Positions 43,247 to 52,260 of a stretch of 64,000 nt of DNA are shown here, piece by piece (the stretch's first letter is position 1; each line of letters opens with the position of its first letter). The DNA comes from Candidatus Latescibacterota bacterium (GTDB lineage Bacteria > Latescibacterota > UBA2968): NCBI GenBank assembly GCA_022821275.1, contig JAJEDY010000036.1, positions 1 through 64,000 on the forward strand, read 5' to 3'. The notes under the pieces were generated by a model, which was not told the DNA's origin, did not search any database, and saw only the letters and a list, made by a program, of their open reading frames with translations. Position numbers and translations under genes: made by a program.

Positions 43247-44242
43247 ATGAATCGTTTGTCGATTTGTCTGCTATTTGTCTGTTTCGCGGTCGCCTGTGGT
43301 TCGTCCGATAAGGGTCTCCAGCCCGAAGATATCCCTATTTTATCTGAGGGCGATATTTTGCTCACGGATGCTGCCCAGCGCGCGCTGTTCCGCATCCATC
43401 CCGGTACGGGAGACCGCACCGTTGTCACCGACCGCATCGGCGGTGTTCCCCGGCAGATTGCCCGGGATGCCAATGGCGACCTCCTGATAGCCCTCTCTGA
43501 AAGCAGTCTGCCCATTGTCCTGCGGTTCGATATTCGAATGGGCGATCTTTTTATCGTGTCTTCAGGCGGTAGCCCCGTTGATCCGAATGTCCCGATCATC
43601 GGTTCAGGTCCCGCGTTTTTGGGTCCGGTCGGCTTGATGCGGGAAACATCTGGACAACTCATCGTTGGCGATCAGCCTTCTGCTACTATTTTTCGGGTTG
43701 ATCCCAATAGTGGAGATCGCGCGGTCGTCTCTGGTCCCGGTCGAGGTGATGGTCCGCCCTTTACTGGTCGCATCAAGCAGTTTGCCCTGGATGCCGATGG
43801 GAATCTCCTATTAGTGGTCGGCTCAGTTTCGCAGGGGGGCGAGGGACGTATCTTCCGCATTGATCCCGATAGTGGAGATCGCACGATCGTTTCTGGTCCA
43901 GAAATGGGTGAAGGACCTCGATTGATGGATCCGGAAGGGATTGTTCTGAGTACCCTTAACACCATTTTTATTACCGATATCGGCCAGGCCGCTGTTATTC
44001 AAATCGATCCCATCAGTGGAGACCGCACCATCATTTCAAGCCCTTTTATGGGCGAAGGCGAATTGCCCGATATTCCCTCTGGTCTCGCTTTTAATACGCT
44101 CGATCAACTCCTGGTGGCCGATCGCACCGTTATCTACCGCGTGGATATCGATACTGGAAATCGCACGGTTATTTCGGCTCCGATTATTGGTCAGGGCGAA
44201 CCTTTTCTGGTGGCGGATGATATTTTTGTGATTAAGAATTGA
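43247..44242 (+). CDS. Beta-propeller (NHL/SMP-30-like) lipoprotein
   Basis: A 331-residue exported protein. The N-terminus MNRLSICLLFVCFAVACGSS ends in a lipobox-like VAC, so it is probably lipid-anchored. The mature part has six blades that recur every 45-55 residues with the phrase RIDPDSGDRTIVSGPxMGxG. The repeated GDRT and GEGP phrases are close enough to suggest recent duplication. I prefer the ATG at 43247, because GGGGAA lies seven bases before it, over the ATG at 43232. A near-ideal promoter lies upstream. The ligand is unknown. The stop is one base from the stop of the convergent gene. Confidence 0.82.
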   Translation: MNRLSICLLFVCFAVACGSSDKGLQPEDIPILSEGDILLTDAAQRALFRIHPGTGDRTVVTDRIGGVPRQIARDANGDLLIALSESSLPIVLRFDIRMGDLFIVSSGGSPVDPNVPIIGSGPAFLGPVGLMRETSGQLIVGDQPSATIFRVDPNSGDRAVVSGPGRGDGPPFTGRIKQFALDADGNLLLVVGSVSQGGEGRIFRIDPDSGDRTIVSGPEMGEGPRLMDPEGIVLSTLNTIFITDIGQAAVIQIDPISGDRTIISSPFMGEGELPDIPSGLAFNTLDQLLVADRTVIYRVDIDTGNRTVISAPIIGQGEPFLVADDIFVIKN

Positions 44243-44243
44243 T

Positions 44244-45794
44244 TTATCTGGTCTCTATATTCCGAATCATCTGCAGGCCCTGCCGTGCGTCCGGATGGGT
44301 TGGGTCGATTTGTATCGCGCGTTCGAAATACACCTGTGCCGAGTCTGTGCGGCCCTGATTGAACAATAGCTTGCCCAATCTCACATGGCCATCGTAGAAT
44401 CGGGGTGCCAGCTCGATTGAGCGGCGAAATGCCGCTTCTGCACCTGCCGTATCTCGGAATCTTTCCAGAGCCATTCCCAGATCGTAATGCGCTGTGAAAA
44501 GCGTGGGTTCCAGGTCGAGGGCTTTTCGAAACTGGGCAATGGCCAGGCCGAGAAATCCCCGCCGGTCCAGTGCATATCCGATTTGCAAATAGGCTTCTAC
44601 ATCCCCGGGAGCCAGCGCATCGGCTGCTGCTTGCTCTCGCGCGGCCAGGTCCATCCGACCGTTTCCCGCATGGCGCGCCGCCCGCTCCAGGTGCATCATA
44701 TAGACTTCGCACTGCCTGCTCAATGCCACTCCCGAGCGATAAACGCCCAATCCAATGCCCACAAATAATGCGATCACGCCGATGCGGAAAAGCCATTTCC
44801 CGCCCCACCAGGCGCGGCCCTGCAGGAATAAGACCGCCGCTACCGGTGTTGTGACAAAACCCGTGCCGAATCCCTCAGCTATCCAGGCGATAACCGCAGA
44901 GGCCAGAATATAGGGCATGGATATTTTTGGCAATGCCATCAGGCACAGTAGGGCGAAGGGGATCAGCGAGACCAGCAGGTCTGGTCGCCCGCCAATGCCC
45001 ACCTGCGCCACGACCATTACCGCTGTGAACAGACCTACGCATACCCACATTAATTCGTGCCGCGACCTGTGCTTGTTTGCGGTTGTTTCCACGGTTGTTG
45101 AGCCTGCGCCGGTCAGTGCCAGAACGCCCAGCGTCAGGATGCTTATCCAGTGCCAGAGTACAAAAGGCTGTGTGGGTACCGCGCGTGAAATTGGCTCGGA
45201 AAACAGGTGTAAAAACATGTGAAAAAGAAATACGCCCCACAGCGCGTGCGCCCAAAACCTGCGCCGATAGGGCGTACAGAATGCCAGAAAATAGGGGATA
45301 AAGAACTCGAATCCCACTGCAAACCACTCCGCTATCCCCACAGTTGGCACACCTGCAAAGAAACGATTGTACGTCGGTATGCTCCACACCCACCAACCTG
45401 CGGCTGCCGCTCCGCCTTCTACCCCATATCCCACGGCTGCCATTCCCACGCAAGTCATCCCCACCGTGGCCATCAAATCGCCTTTAAGTGCGGGTATCCG
45501 AGCCAGCACCCGCTCGGCCAGCCACCAACTCACATAGAGGGCAAAAATCCATCCGATTACCGCCTGTAAAGACGCTGAAAAAATTTGCACTATCGGCTGC
45601 GTAAAAACATAAGGCATCACGCCGCCCTGCGATTCCACTGTGATCCAGTGAATCACATTTCCCCGCACGACACCAAACAGAAACGCGGAGATGAAAAAGC
45701 TCAGCGCAATGCGGCGGCCCCGATGGGACCAGGCGTGCCACATCAGTACGGCTATTGCCACAGCAGAGGGCACAAAAAGCAGAAGCGTTTTCAT
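44244..45794 (-). CDS. Multi-helix membrane protein with C-terminal TPR repeats
   Basis: A 516-residue protein. Residues 1-345 contain about nine membrane helices, with a conserved-looking GYGVEGGAAAAGWWVWSIP and VGIAEWFAVGFEFFIPYF. This pattern (Glu-x-x-Gly, then Gly-Trp-x-Trp, then Gly-x-Pro and Glu-Trp) faintly resembles the DUF422 carotenoid hydratases (CruF type). I call that a guess. Residues 375-510 are three to four TPR units, such as VEAYLQIGYALDRRGFLGLA and AHYDLGMALERFRDTAGAEA, probably outside the membrane. It is the last gene of a run with UbiA-type and desaturase genes, starting 12 bases after the desaturase stop, which suits a role in lipid or isoprenoid modification. Confidence 0.7.
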   Translation of the reverse strand: MKTLLLFVPSAVAIAVLMWHAWSHRGRRIALSFFISAFLFGVVRGNVIHWITVESQGGVMPYVFTQPIVQIFSASLQAVIGWIFALYVSWWLAERVLARIPALKGDLMATVGMTCVGMAAVGYGVEGGAAAAGWWVWSIPTYNRFFAGVPTVGIAEWFAVGFEFFIPYFLAFCTPYRRRFWAHALWGVFLFHMFLHLFSEPISRAVPTQPFVLWHWISILTLGVLALTGAGSTTVETTANKHRSRHELMWVCVGLFTAVMVVAQVGIGGRPDLLVSLIPFALLCLMALPKISMPYILASAVIAWIAEGFGTGFVTTPVAAVLFLQGRAWWGGKWLFRIGVIALFVGIGLGVYRSGVALSRQCEVYMMHLERAARHAGNGRMDLAAREQAAADALAPGDVEAYLQIGYALDRRGFLGLAIAQFRKALDLEPTLFTAHYDLGMALERFRDTAGAEAAFRRSIELAPRFYDGHVRLGKLLFNQGRTDSAQVYFERAIQIDPTHPDARQGLQMIRNIETR

Positions 45795-45806
45795 GGCGCC
45801 TCTTAT

Positions 45807-46760
45807 TTACAGGAGATCCGACTGCGTATGGGGTGCGTGATTTTTGATAAACCAGAGATAGAGCACCCGACTATAAGAAAAAAATACCATCTGTTTCCGT
45901 TGGAAAAAGGGTTCCAGTTCTTTTTGCAATTTCCGCAGGTTGTAAAATGGTACTCCGGGAAAATAGTGGTGTTCCAGATGATATGTAGAAAACAGGTAGA
46001 GAAAATTCCACATCCAGTTGGCTCGCATTAGCGTCGTCCAGTTGGCAATTTCATCTGGATTTATCACGTAGTGCTGTCCCAAACGGTTGACCGTGAAAGC
46101 AATGGGAAAAATAAAAAATACCGGAAAAAAATGCGCTTTGAAAGCAAACCACGGATCCAGCGTCCAGAACCACGCCAGAACCCCCAGGTGCAGGACGATT
46201 CCCACTGTGCGTTCTCGTTTGATCTGGCGGGACAGATGCTCTGGATAGCCTTTGAAGGTTTCGGCTACTGCCCGAAAATAAATGGGGAATAGCATTGGCG
46301 TGCAGTAAAGCAGCTTGAACCACGGCGTATTGATGCGGGGGGACAGGTGCGCGCGTTTGGGGTCGGCGTGCGTCGATCCCAGGTGGTCGTGATGGTCCAG
46401 GTGCCATCGCTTGAACTGTGAAAATGCCAGTCCGGAAATCCATCCGTACACAAGCCCCAGGAGGTCGTTGAGCCGGTGTTTTTTGCGAAAAATGCACCGA
46501 TGTACGGATTCGTGTAGCAAAACGGAGAAGCTGAAAATTACGAATCCCAATAGTACGCTTGCGGGAAACCAGGCCCAGAACGAATCGACGTGGTAAATCC
46601 AGACGGGTAGCCCCACCAGCAGTGCTGTCTGTCGTATGGCGATCCAAAAGTGTCGCCAGGGTCGCCGCTGGTGCAGGTCTGTCAGTCGTTCTTCTGGTAT
46701 TGCCGCCCGCAGTTCCCGGTTTAAGTCTCGCGCATGGTCGTGATACGTCGGTTCCGCCAT
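45807..46760 (-). CDS. Membrane fatty-acid desaturase-family protein
   Basis: A 317-residue di-iron membrane desaturase or hydroxylase. The three histidine boxes are present: HESVH (83-87), HLDHH (120-124, in KRWHLDHHDH) and HLEHH (261-265, in STYHLEHHYFPGVP). About four to six membrane helices surround them. Starts further upstream add a cysteine-rich tail without family similarity; the ATG at 46760 has GGAGGT eight bases before it. Beta-carotene ketolases/hydroxylases and acyl-lipid desaturases share this plan. The neighbouring UbiA prenyltransferase gene and the membrane-TPR gene suggest an isoprenoid or lipid substrate, but nothing in the sequence proves it. Confidence 0.88.
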   Translation of the reverse strand: MAEPTYHDHARDLNRELRAAIPEERLTDLHQRRPWRHFWIAIRQTALLVGLPVWIYHVDSFWAWFPASVLLGFVIFSFSVLLHESVHRCIFRKKHRLNDLLGLVYGWISGLAFSQFKRWHLDHHDHLGSTHADPKRAHLSPRINTPWFKLLYCTPMLFPIYFRAVAETFKGYPEHLSRQIKRERTVGIVLHLGVLAWFWTLDPWFAFKAHFFPVFFIFPIAFTVNRLGQHYVINPDEIANWTTLMRANWMWNFLYLFSTYHLEHHYFPGVPFYNLRKLQKELEPFFQRKQMVFFSYSRVLYLWFIKNHAPHTQSDLL

Positions 46761-46774
46761 TGCAAACCTCCGCG

Positions 46775-47656
46775 TTATCCGATTGCAAACACACACACAA
46801 ACCCCACATGTCCCGCCATTAATAGCAAATACATGTGTTTCCACGAAATGTGATTGGATTCAAATGTCAACGCTTCGGGACGTTTTAACATCAACCAGCC
46901 GACATACCCTCCCCAAAGTGCCAGAGAGCCAAGCCACTGCGCGCTCAACGGCACCCATTCCCACATTGCGCCAAGGGGGATCAGCGCAAAAGGCAATACC
47001 AGAAAAGGCAGTATCATCCACGCTGCTCGCCGAGGTCCCAATAGCACGGGTAGGGTCTTCATGCCGAAGGCGCGGTCTCCTTTCACATCTGCGAAATCTT
47101 TGGTGTTGCTGGCGCCAAACACATAGAGGCCGAATACCAGGCCCACAAACCAGGGTGCCGGATGCCATATAGATTCCACAGCCGCCCATCCCCCCACGGG
47201 CAGCAAACACCCCCGTCCAAATCCCAGTGCCAGGCTTGAAGAGAGAGCGTGCCGTTTTAGTCGCAGGGGCGGTGCTGAATAGGCCAGTGTGAGCAGTGCG
47301 CCCACCGCGAAGATGCCCAACAGCCGGGGATGCACGAGATAGGCGAGACCGAGGGCGATAATATAGCACGCGGTTCCCAGCAGTGCTGCTCCCCGCATGG
47401 ATACGCTTCCCAGGGGCAAAGGACGGGTGGGTTTGTTGATCCGATCAATTTCCAGATCGCAACACTGGTTGATGATGTTCGATCCCGCATTCAGGATTGT
47501 AACAGCCAGCGTGCCCACCAGGCCTGCTGTTGGGATTTCTCCACCGGTAGCCATTGCCGATCCCGCGAGAAAGCCCACGGCAGGTGCCAGTAGTGTGAAT
47601 GGTCGCGCGAGCACTACAAAGGCGCGGAATCCATTTTGTTCCATAGAATTGCTCAT
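46775..47656 (-). CDS. UbiA-family membrane prenyltransferase
   Basis: A 293-residue protein with about eight or nine membrane helices. The two aspartate-rich motifs of the UbiA family are clear: NIINQCCDLEIDRINKPTRP (60-79) and NTKDFADVKGDRAFGMKTLP (184-203). YSAPPLRLKRH (126-136) is also conserved. It transfers a prenyl chain to an aromatic or other acceptor. Motif details fit the chlorophyll/geranylgeranyl and lycopene elongase subgroups as well as quinone-type enzymes, so the acceptor is open. The ATG overlaps the stop of the GWxTD-domain gene by four bases. The next gene, the desaturase, begins 14 bases later. Confidence 0.85.
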   Translation of the reverse strand: MSNSMEQNGFRAFVVLARPFTLLAPAVGFLAGSAMATGGEIPTAGLVGTLAVTILNAGSNIINQCCDLEIDRINKPTRPLPLGSVSMRGAALLGTACYIIALGLAYLVHPRLLGIFAVGALLTLAYSAPPLRLKRHALSSSLALGFGRGCLLPVGGWAAVESIWHPAPWFVGLVFGLYVFGASNTKDFADVKGDRAFGMKTLPVLLGPRRAAWMILPFLVLPFALIPLGAMWEWVPLSAQWLGSLALWGGYVGWLMLKRPEALTFESNHISWKHMYLLLMAGHVGFVCVFAIG

Positions 47657-50070
47657 TCGCTTTGGGCCTTTGCTTCTACCACGTAAAAACGGGCTGTTTT
47701 GAACACTTCAATGTCGCGGTTTAGATCTTTTACAGCGACGACTACTTCGTGTTGACCGGGTGCGATATCTCCCAAATCCAGTTCTACAAAATTCTCGCTT
47801 TTCGTTTGCGTGCCCGTCTGCTCGTACCGAATCGTCACTTCCTCTCTGCTACCGCCCGATAGCATTCGGCCCAGTCCGGACAGCGCGCGAATCAGCAGCG
47901 GCGTGTGATTGGCGTCTCGCACCGTATAGGCGACTTCGTAGCGCGTCTGTCCAAATGAATCGCGCAACAAATTGTAGATTTCAAAATAAATAAAAAACGA
48001 TGTCCCCTGGTAAAATATCCGACCCGGCGAGGGATCTATCCGAAAGCCAGATCTCACAAACTGACCCGTAATTCCCGAATCTACTTGAGCCACTGCACGG
48101 GCTACTTGAATGCCGCTGACCATCAGTGTATCCCGGTTGTATGAAACCACCGGTACAGCCATTTGATAAACGCCCATCAAATCCACTTCTGGGCGCCAGA
48201 CCTGAACGGCGAGCATGTAATCGCCTGGCGGCACGTTTATTGGAAATTCTTCCACCAGTACGGATCTGCTGCTCCTCGGTGCCATGACTTCGACATCGCC
48301 CTGTACGCGATAGACCTGTCCAGAGCGCTCGTTGATCAGGGCTACCCGCCGCTGTACCTGCGCCGTATCGCTGGCATCCTGCACATAGAGGTTGCGGGTG
48401 GGCACTCCCATCAGCACGCGAATCTCCGTGTCTTTGTCTGTTCCCTTGAAATCCACTGTATCAAAATGAAAGTCCAGCGGTTCGTAATAACTGATGTTAT
48501 AGACTTCGGGTATATCCCGGGTGATGCGGGGCATAAAGGTGGCCGGTGAGTATTCCGAGAACAGTCGCGATATCCGCAGTGTCTGGTCGTGCCCAAACAG
48601 TTCCAGGCGATCCCGGTCTTCTGTGGTCAGAACAGGTGGCGGCGCGTAATCGTAACGCCCGGAGGTAAATTCGTCGGTAAATACCACTTCGATACCTCCG
48701 CCAATACGGGTGTAAAACCACACTTCCCACTTTACGGTCATCCCGGCAATGCCTGTTGTCACGGGTTTGTACCCGTAAAATCCCAGCGTGTCCTCAGCCG
48801 CCATGCCCGCGCGGGCTTGCATGGAGCCTTCAAAGGGCATGCGGGGCAGGTCGTCCAGTTCGGGGTTGTCTTCGTCGATGATGTTGATAAATCGTTCTGT
48901 TCGCACTGGATATACAGGTCCCAGAAATGTGTGGTGTACACCATCGGGACCGTAGAGCCTGCGGGCGAGTTCCGTCTGGATGATTCCAACTGATTGGGGT
49001 ACATTGTGGTTTAATGAGCGAGAAGTCGAGCGGTGGTCTGGCTCCCCGTAGCGGATATAGACTTCTCCGCGTCGGTCATAGGGGAACTGCTTTTGGCCAT
49101 AGTTTTCCCGCGCATAGAGTATCCGCCGATAATGCTCGCACCAGCGCATCAGTCCGCCACTGGCTTTCAGGGGGTCTTTGTTTAACCAGAATCGCCGCAG
49201 GAAATCGCGCCGCCGCTCTGGTGGGGTTTGTCGATAGGCCTCCGCTTCTCTGGGCGTTGCCACAATCGATATATCCCAGTAGAGTCCTCCCTCCTCTTCG
49301 GATAATGTGGAAATGTATTCTTCAAAAGCGATGAGTGCGTCTTCGAAGTTGCCCCGCTCCATGAGTATTTGTCCCAGAATCGCATAGCCTCGCGGGTCTT
49401 CCAGCCTGCCCAGCAGGCGTTCGGCTTCTGCCTTTTTGCCCGATTCGGCCAGGCTGCGGATAAACAGGTAGGCCGCTTCCTGGTCTTTGGGCTGGCGCTT
49501 GAGGTACTGGTCGTAATAATAAACCGCTACCTGATCCAATTTGTCGTCATTGTAGAGCTGGCCAAGAAGCAGATATCCCGGCGCGTATTCCGGATCGATC
49601 TGGATCGCCCGCCCCGCTGCTTTTACGGCATCGCCTGTTTCCGATATTCGATAGAGACGGGCCAGGTGGTAATACATTTTTGCCCGGGTCGAATCCAGTG
49701 TTACGGCTCTTTGCAAATGGGAGCGGGCACCCCGCCAGTCGTTTTTCAGATCCAGGTAGGCCAGCCCTAAGCCCAGGTGCGCTTCCACCCACGCCGAATC
49801 GGCCCGCACTGCCTTGCGAAATGCGGCGATAGCGTCGTCGGCCTGTTTAGACTGGAGGTGAAGTTGTCCGATCATGGTCAACACCCGCGCGGGCCGGGGT
49901 TGTTGCTCGGCGATCTTTTCCAGGTCTTTGACGGCCTGTTTTATGCTGTCTTTGTGCGAGACTTGCAGTGCCCGGGCGTAGATCGATTCGGCGTCCTGGG
50001 CATGTACCGTTCCGGTTCCGCACAGTCCGATAAAAAGGCCTATTGCAAGATAGAAGTGATAATTTTTCAT
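47653..50070 (-). CDS. TPR protein with GWxTD domain
   Basis: An 805-residue exported protein. Residues 1-24 are a signal peptide (HFYLAIGLFIGLCGTGTVHA). Residues 30-240 hold five or six TPR units (AIAAFRKAVRADSAWVEAHL, QVAVYYYDQYLKRQPKDQEA). Residues 265-350 resemble the GWxTD domain, with RDFLRRFWLNKDPLKAS and FPYDRRGEVYIRYGEPDHRS; the name-giving GWxTD is FPYDRRGE here. The rest is beta-rich and unrecognised. GWxTD proteins are known mostly from FCB-group bacteria. It starts the run with UbiA, desaturase and membrane-TPR genes. The start at 50070 follows from the signal peptide, though no strong ribosome-binding site is seen. Confidence 0.82.
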   Translation of the reverse strand: MKNYHFYLAIGLFIGLCGTGTVHAQDAESIYARALQVSHKDSIKQAVKDLEKIAEQQPRPARVLTMIGQLHLQSKQADDAIAAFRKAVRADSAWVEAHLGLGLAYLDLKNDWRGARSHLQRAVTLDSTRAKMYYHLARLYRISETGDAVKAAGRAIQIDPEYAPGYLLLGQLYNDDKLDQVAVYYYDQYLKRQPKDQEAAYLFIRSLAESGKKAEAERLLGRLEDPRGYAILGQILMERGNFEDALIAFEEYISTLSEEEGGLYWDISIVATPREAEAYRQTPPERRRDFLRRFWLNKDPLKASGGLMRWCEHYRRILYARENYGQKQFPYDRRGEVYIRYGEPDHRSTSRSLNHNVPQSVGIIQTELARRLYGPDGVHHTFLGPVYPVRTERFINIIDEDNPELDDLPRMPFEGSMQARAGMAAEDTLGFYGYKPVTTGIAGMTVKWEVWFYTRIGGGIEVVFTDEFTSGRYDYAPPPVLTTEDRDRLELFGHDQTLRISRLFSEYSPATFMPRITRDIPEVYNISYYEPLDFHFDTVDFKGTDKDTEIRVLMGVPTRNLYVQDASDTAQVQRRVALINERSGQVYRVQGDVEVMAPRSSRSVLVEEFPINVPPGDYMLAVQVWRPEVDLMGVYQMAVPVVSYNRDTLMVSGIQVARAVAQVDSGITGQFVRSGFRIDPSPGRIFYQGTSFFIYFEIYNLLRDSFGQTRYEVAYTVRDANHTPLLIRALSGLGRMLSGGSREEVTIRYEQTGTQTKSENFVELDLGDIAPGQHEVVVAVKDLNRDIEVFKTARFYVVEAKAQSE

Positions 50071-50241
50071 TGTGCTGTGTTCACAAGAGATGTGATTTTC
50101 CGCAAGGTATTTTATAAAGTATAACAAAAAACCAAAATGGAATCGCTGTTTTTTCGTGCTGGTCTCTCTTAAGGTAAGGCAGTAATTGCATTTTTTGCAT
50201 ACACGCCTTAGATTGTGAATTGAACTGTCCAGGAGCTTTTT

Positions 50242-52260
50242 ATGCGCGTTATTGTTTGGTTCTTTATCCTGCTGGTGCCCCTGTCGGCTCACAGCCGCCC
50301 GGTGGTCGCGGTTTTGCCTTTTGAAGAGGCGAATACCGATTGGCTCCCGGAGGGTATGGCCTGGAGTTTGTCGGATAAGCTCCGCCGCGTGTCGGCACTG
50401 CAAATGGTCGATTCCGATCGGCTAAATGCCGCTCTGTCTAAATATCAGACGCCTGTGCAAGTTGGCCAGTCGGCGGGGGCAACACTGGTCCTGTACGGTG
50501 CCTGTCGGTTGGAGAAAGACCAGCTCAAAATCTCCGCCCGCGTTTTGCGGGTTGACACCGATGATATTCTGGAACTGGGAGAGGTGGATGGTTCTCTCGA
50601 GTCCCTTTTTGCTCTGCAGGATAGCGTGATTCGCCGCTTCATAGACGGTGTTGATCTCAGTGCTACCGATATCGAATGGAAGGCGATTCTTCGCAGACCC
50701 ACCCGATCCGTTCAGGCGTATATCCACTGGGTGCGCGCCCGGACAATCCTGACTGGCAATGCCGAGGCTCCGGATGTTGTGCGCGATCACCTCGACCGCG
50801 CCCTTGCCGAGGATGCCGGTTATGCCGATGCCCACAGCCACCTGGGGTTGCTTTTTGTCGCGCAACGCCGGTTCAAAGAAGCACTCGGTGCCTTGCAGAC
50901 CGCTGTGCGCCTCAAGCCCGATGATCCACTGACCCGCTACAATCTGGGTGTGGCTTATGCCAGTTTGGGGCAGCCCGATCGCGCTGCTGTCGCGTTCCAG
51001 GATGCGATTCGTCTCAAGCCCGATGATCCCATTACCCATTACAATCTGGGTATTCTACACCATCTTCAGGGCGATCACGAGGCTGCTATATCGCCCTTGC
51101 AGACGGCGGTTCGCCTTAAACCCGATTTTGCAGTTGCTTATCTAACCCTGGGCATTGCCCTTGCCAATACGCAATCTCTCACTCGCGCAGAAGACGCACT
51201 GAGAGAGGCGATTCGCCTCTCGCCCGAAAATGCCGATGCGCACTACAATCTGGGCGTTGTCTATATCGAGATGGGACACTACGATCGGGCGGTCGAAGTT
51301 TTAGAGCGAGCCGTCTCGCACAATCCAGAGCACGCCGATGCCCATTTTAATCTGGGTCGCGCTTATGAGGCACTGGGTCGCTATGATGAAGCCGTAGCCG
51401 CCTTCAAACAGGCCGCCCAATTCAATCCCGATTATGCCGATTTGCACTTTAATCTGGGCGTTGCCCATACCGAGGCCGGGCGTTTTGAGGAGGCTATTCG
51501 CGCCCTGCACACTGCCCGCCGGATCTATCCGCAAGATCCGCTCATCTATCACAATATGGGTATTGCCTATCGAAATGCCAGGCGTTTTGAAGAGGCGAAA
51601 AATGCTTTTCGCGAAGCGCTCCGTCTCAATCCCCATCTGGCTGATATTCATTTATCCATAGGTAGTCTGCAACTGGATATGGGACACTATGAACAGGGCC
51701 TTTCATCCATTCGAGAGGCTGTGCGTCTGACGCCCAAAAATGCCGATGCCCACCGCTATTTGGGCGAGGCTCTGGCCTATTTGAAACAGTATCCGGATGC
51801 GATTCAGGCTTTCCGAAAAGCCATTGACCTCAAACGCGAGGATGGAGACGCACATCTCGGTCTGGGCATGGTCTATTTGCATACCGGGCAAAAGACCGCA
51901 GCTGTATCTGCTCTCCAAACGGGTCTTCGGCTCAGTCCCGGACACCCCGATTCCCTCGCTATTGCCCGCGAAATCGCGCGGTTGCAGAAACAGCCTGATC
52001 AGGTCAGTACTTATCTGAACCGCGCCCGCGCTTTTGAGGATGCCGGGCTTTTGGACGAAGCGATTGATACCTATCGCAAAGCCGCCAGTCTCAGTCCTGA
52101 GAATGCCGATATTCAGCACGCTCTCGGCCTGGCCTGCCTGCGAGCCAATCGCCCGGAAGACGCGCTACCCGCCCTTCAGAAGGTTCTCAGTCTTCGTCCG
52201 GATCATCCCGACGCGAGTCTCATCCGGGATTTTATCCGCCGCATGGAAGAGGGGCGATGA
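50242..52260 (+). CDS. Exported TPR-repeat protein with TolB/FlgO-like N-domain
   Basis: A 672-residue protein. It has a signal peptide at 1-18 (VIVWFFILLVPLSAHS). Residues 19-135 (VVAVLPFEEANTDWLPEGMA) resemble the FlgO/TolB-like nucleotide-free domain seen before TPRs in many exported proteins. About 14 TPR units follow from residue 180 to 660, most with the form ADAHYNLGVVYIEMGHYDRA. The units are alike enough at the DNA level that recombination between them is likely. It overlaps the ASPIC/UnbV gene by four bases, so the two are co-translated. A complex with that partner at the outer surface is plausible but not shown. Confidence 0.85.
   Translation: MRVIVWFFILLVPLSAHSRPVVAVLPFEEANTDWLPEGMAWSLSDKLRRVSALQMVDSDRLNAALSKYQTPVQVGQSAGATLVLYGACRLEKDQLKISARVLRVDTDDILELGEVDGSLESLFALQDSVIRRFIDGVDLSATDIEWKAILRRPTRSVQAYIHWVRARTILTGNAEAPDVVRDHLDRALAEDAGYADAHSHLGLLFVAQRRFKEALGALQTAVRLKPDDPLTRYNLGVAYASLGQPDRAAVAFQDAIRLKPDDPITHYNLGILHHLQGDHEAAISPLQTAVRLKPDFAVAYLTLGIALANTQSLTRAEDALREAIRLSPENADAHYNLGVVYIEMGHYDRAVEVLERAVSHNPEHADAHFNLGRAYEALGRYDEAVAAFKQAAQFNPDYADLHFNLGVAHTEAGRFEEAIRALHTARRIYPQDPLIYHNMGIAYRNARRFEEAKNAFREALRLNPHLADIHLSIGSLQLDMGHYEQGLSSIREAVRLTPKNADAHRYLGEALAYLKQYPDAIQAFRKAIDLKREDGDAHLGLGMVYLHTGQKTAAVSALQTGLRLSPGHPDSLAIAREIARLQKQPDQVSTYLNRARAFEDAGLLDEAIDTYRKAASLSPENADIQHALGLACLRANRPEDALPALQKVLSLRPDHPDASLIRDFIRRMEEGR

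Noticed and set aside
50071-50241. Promoter pairs in the divergent gap between the GWxTD and TPR genes
   Set aside because: Several A/T-rich boxes exist but no pair of boxes matches well on either strand, so no feature was called.
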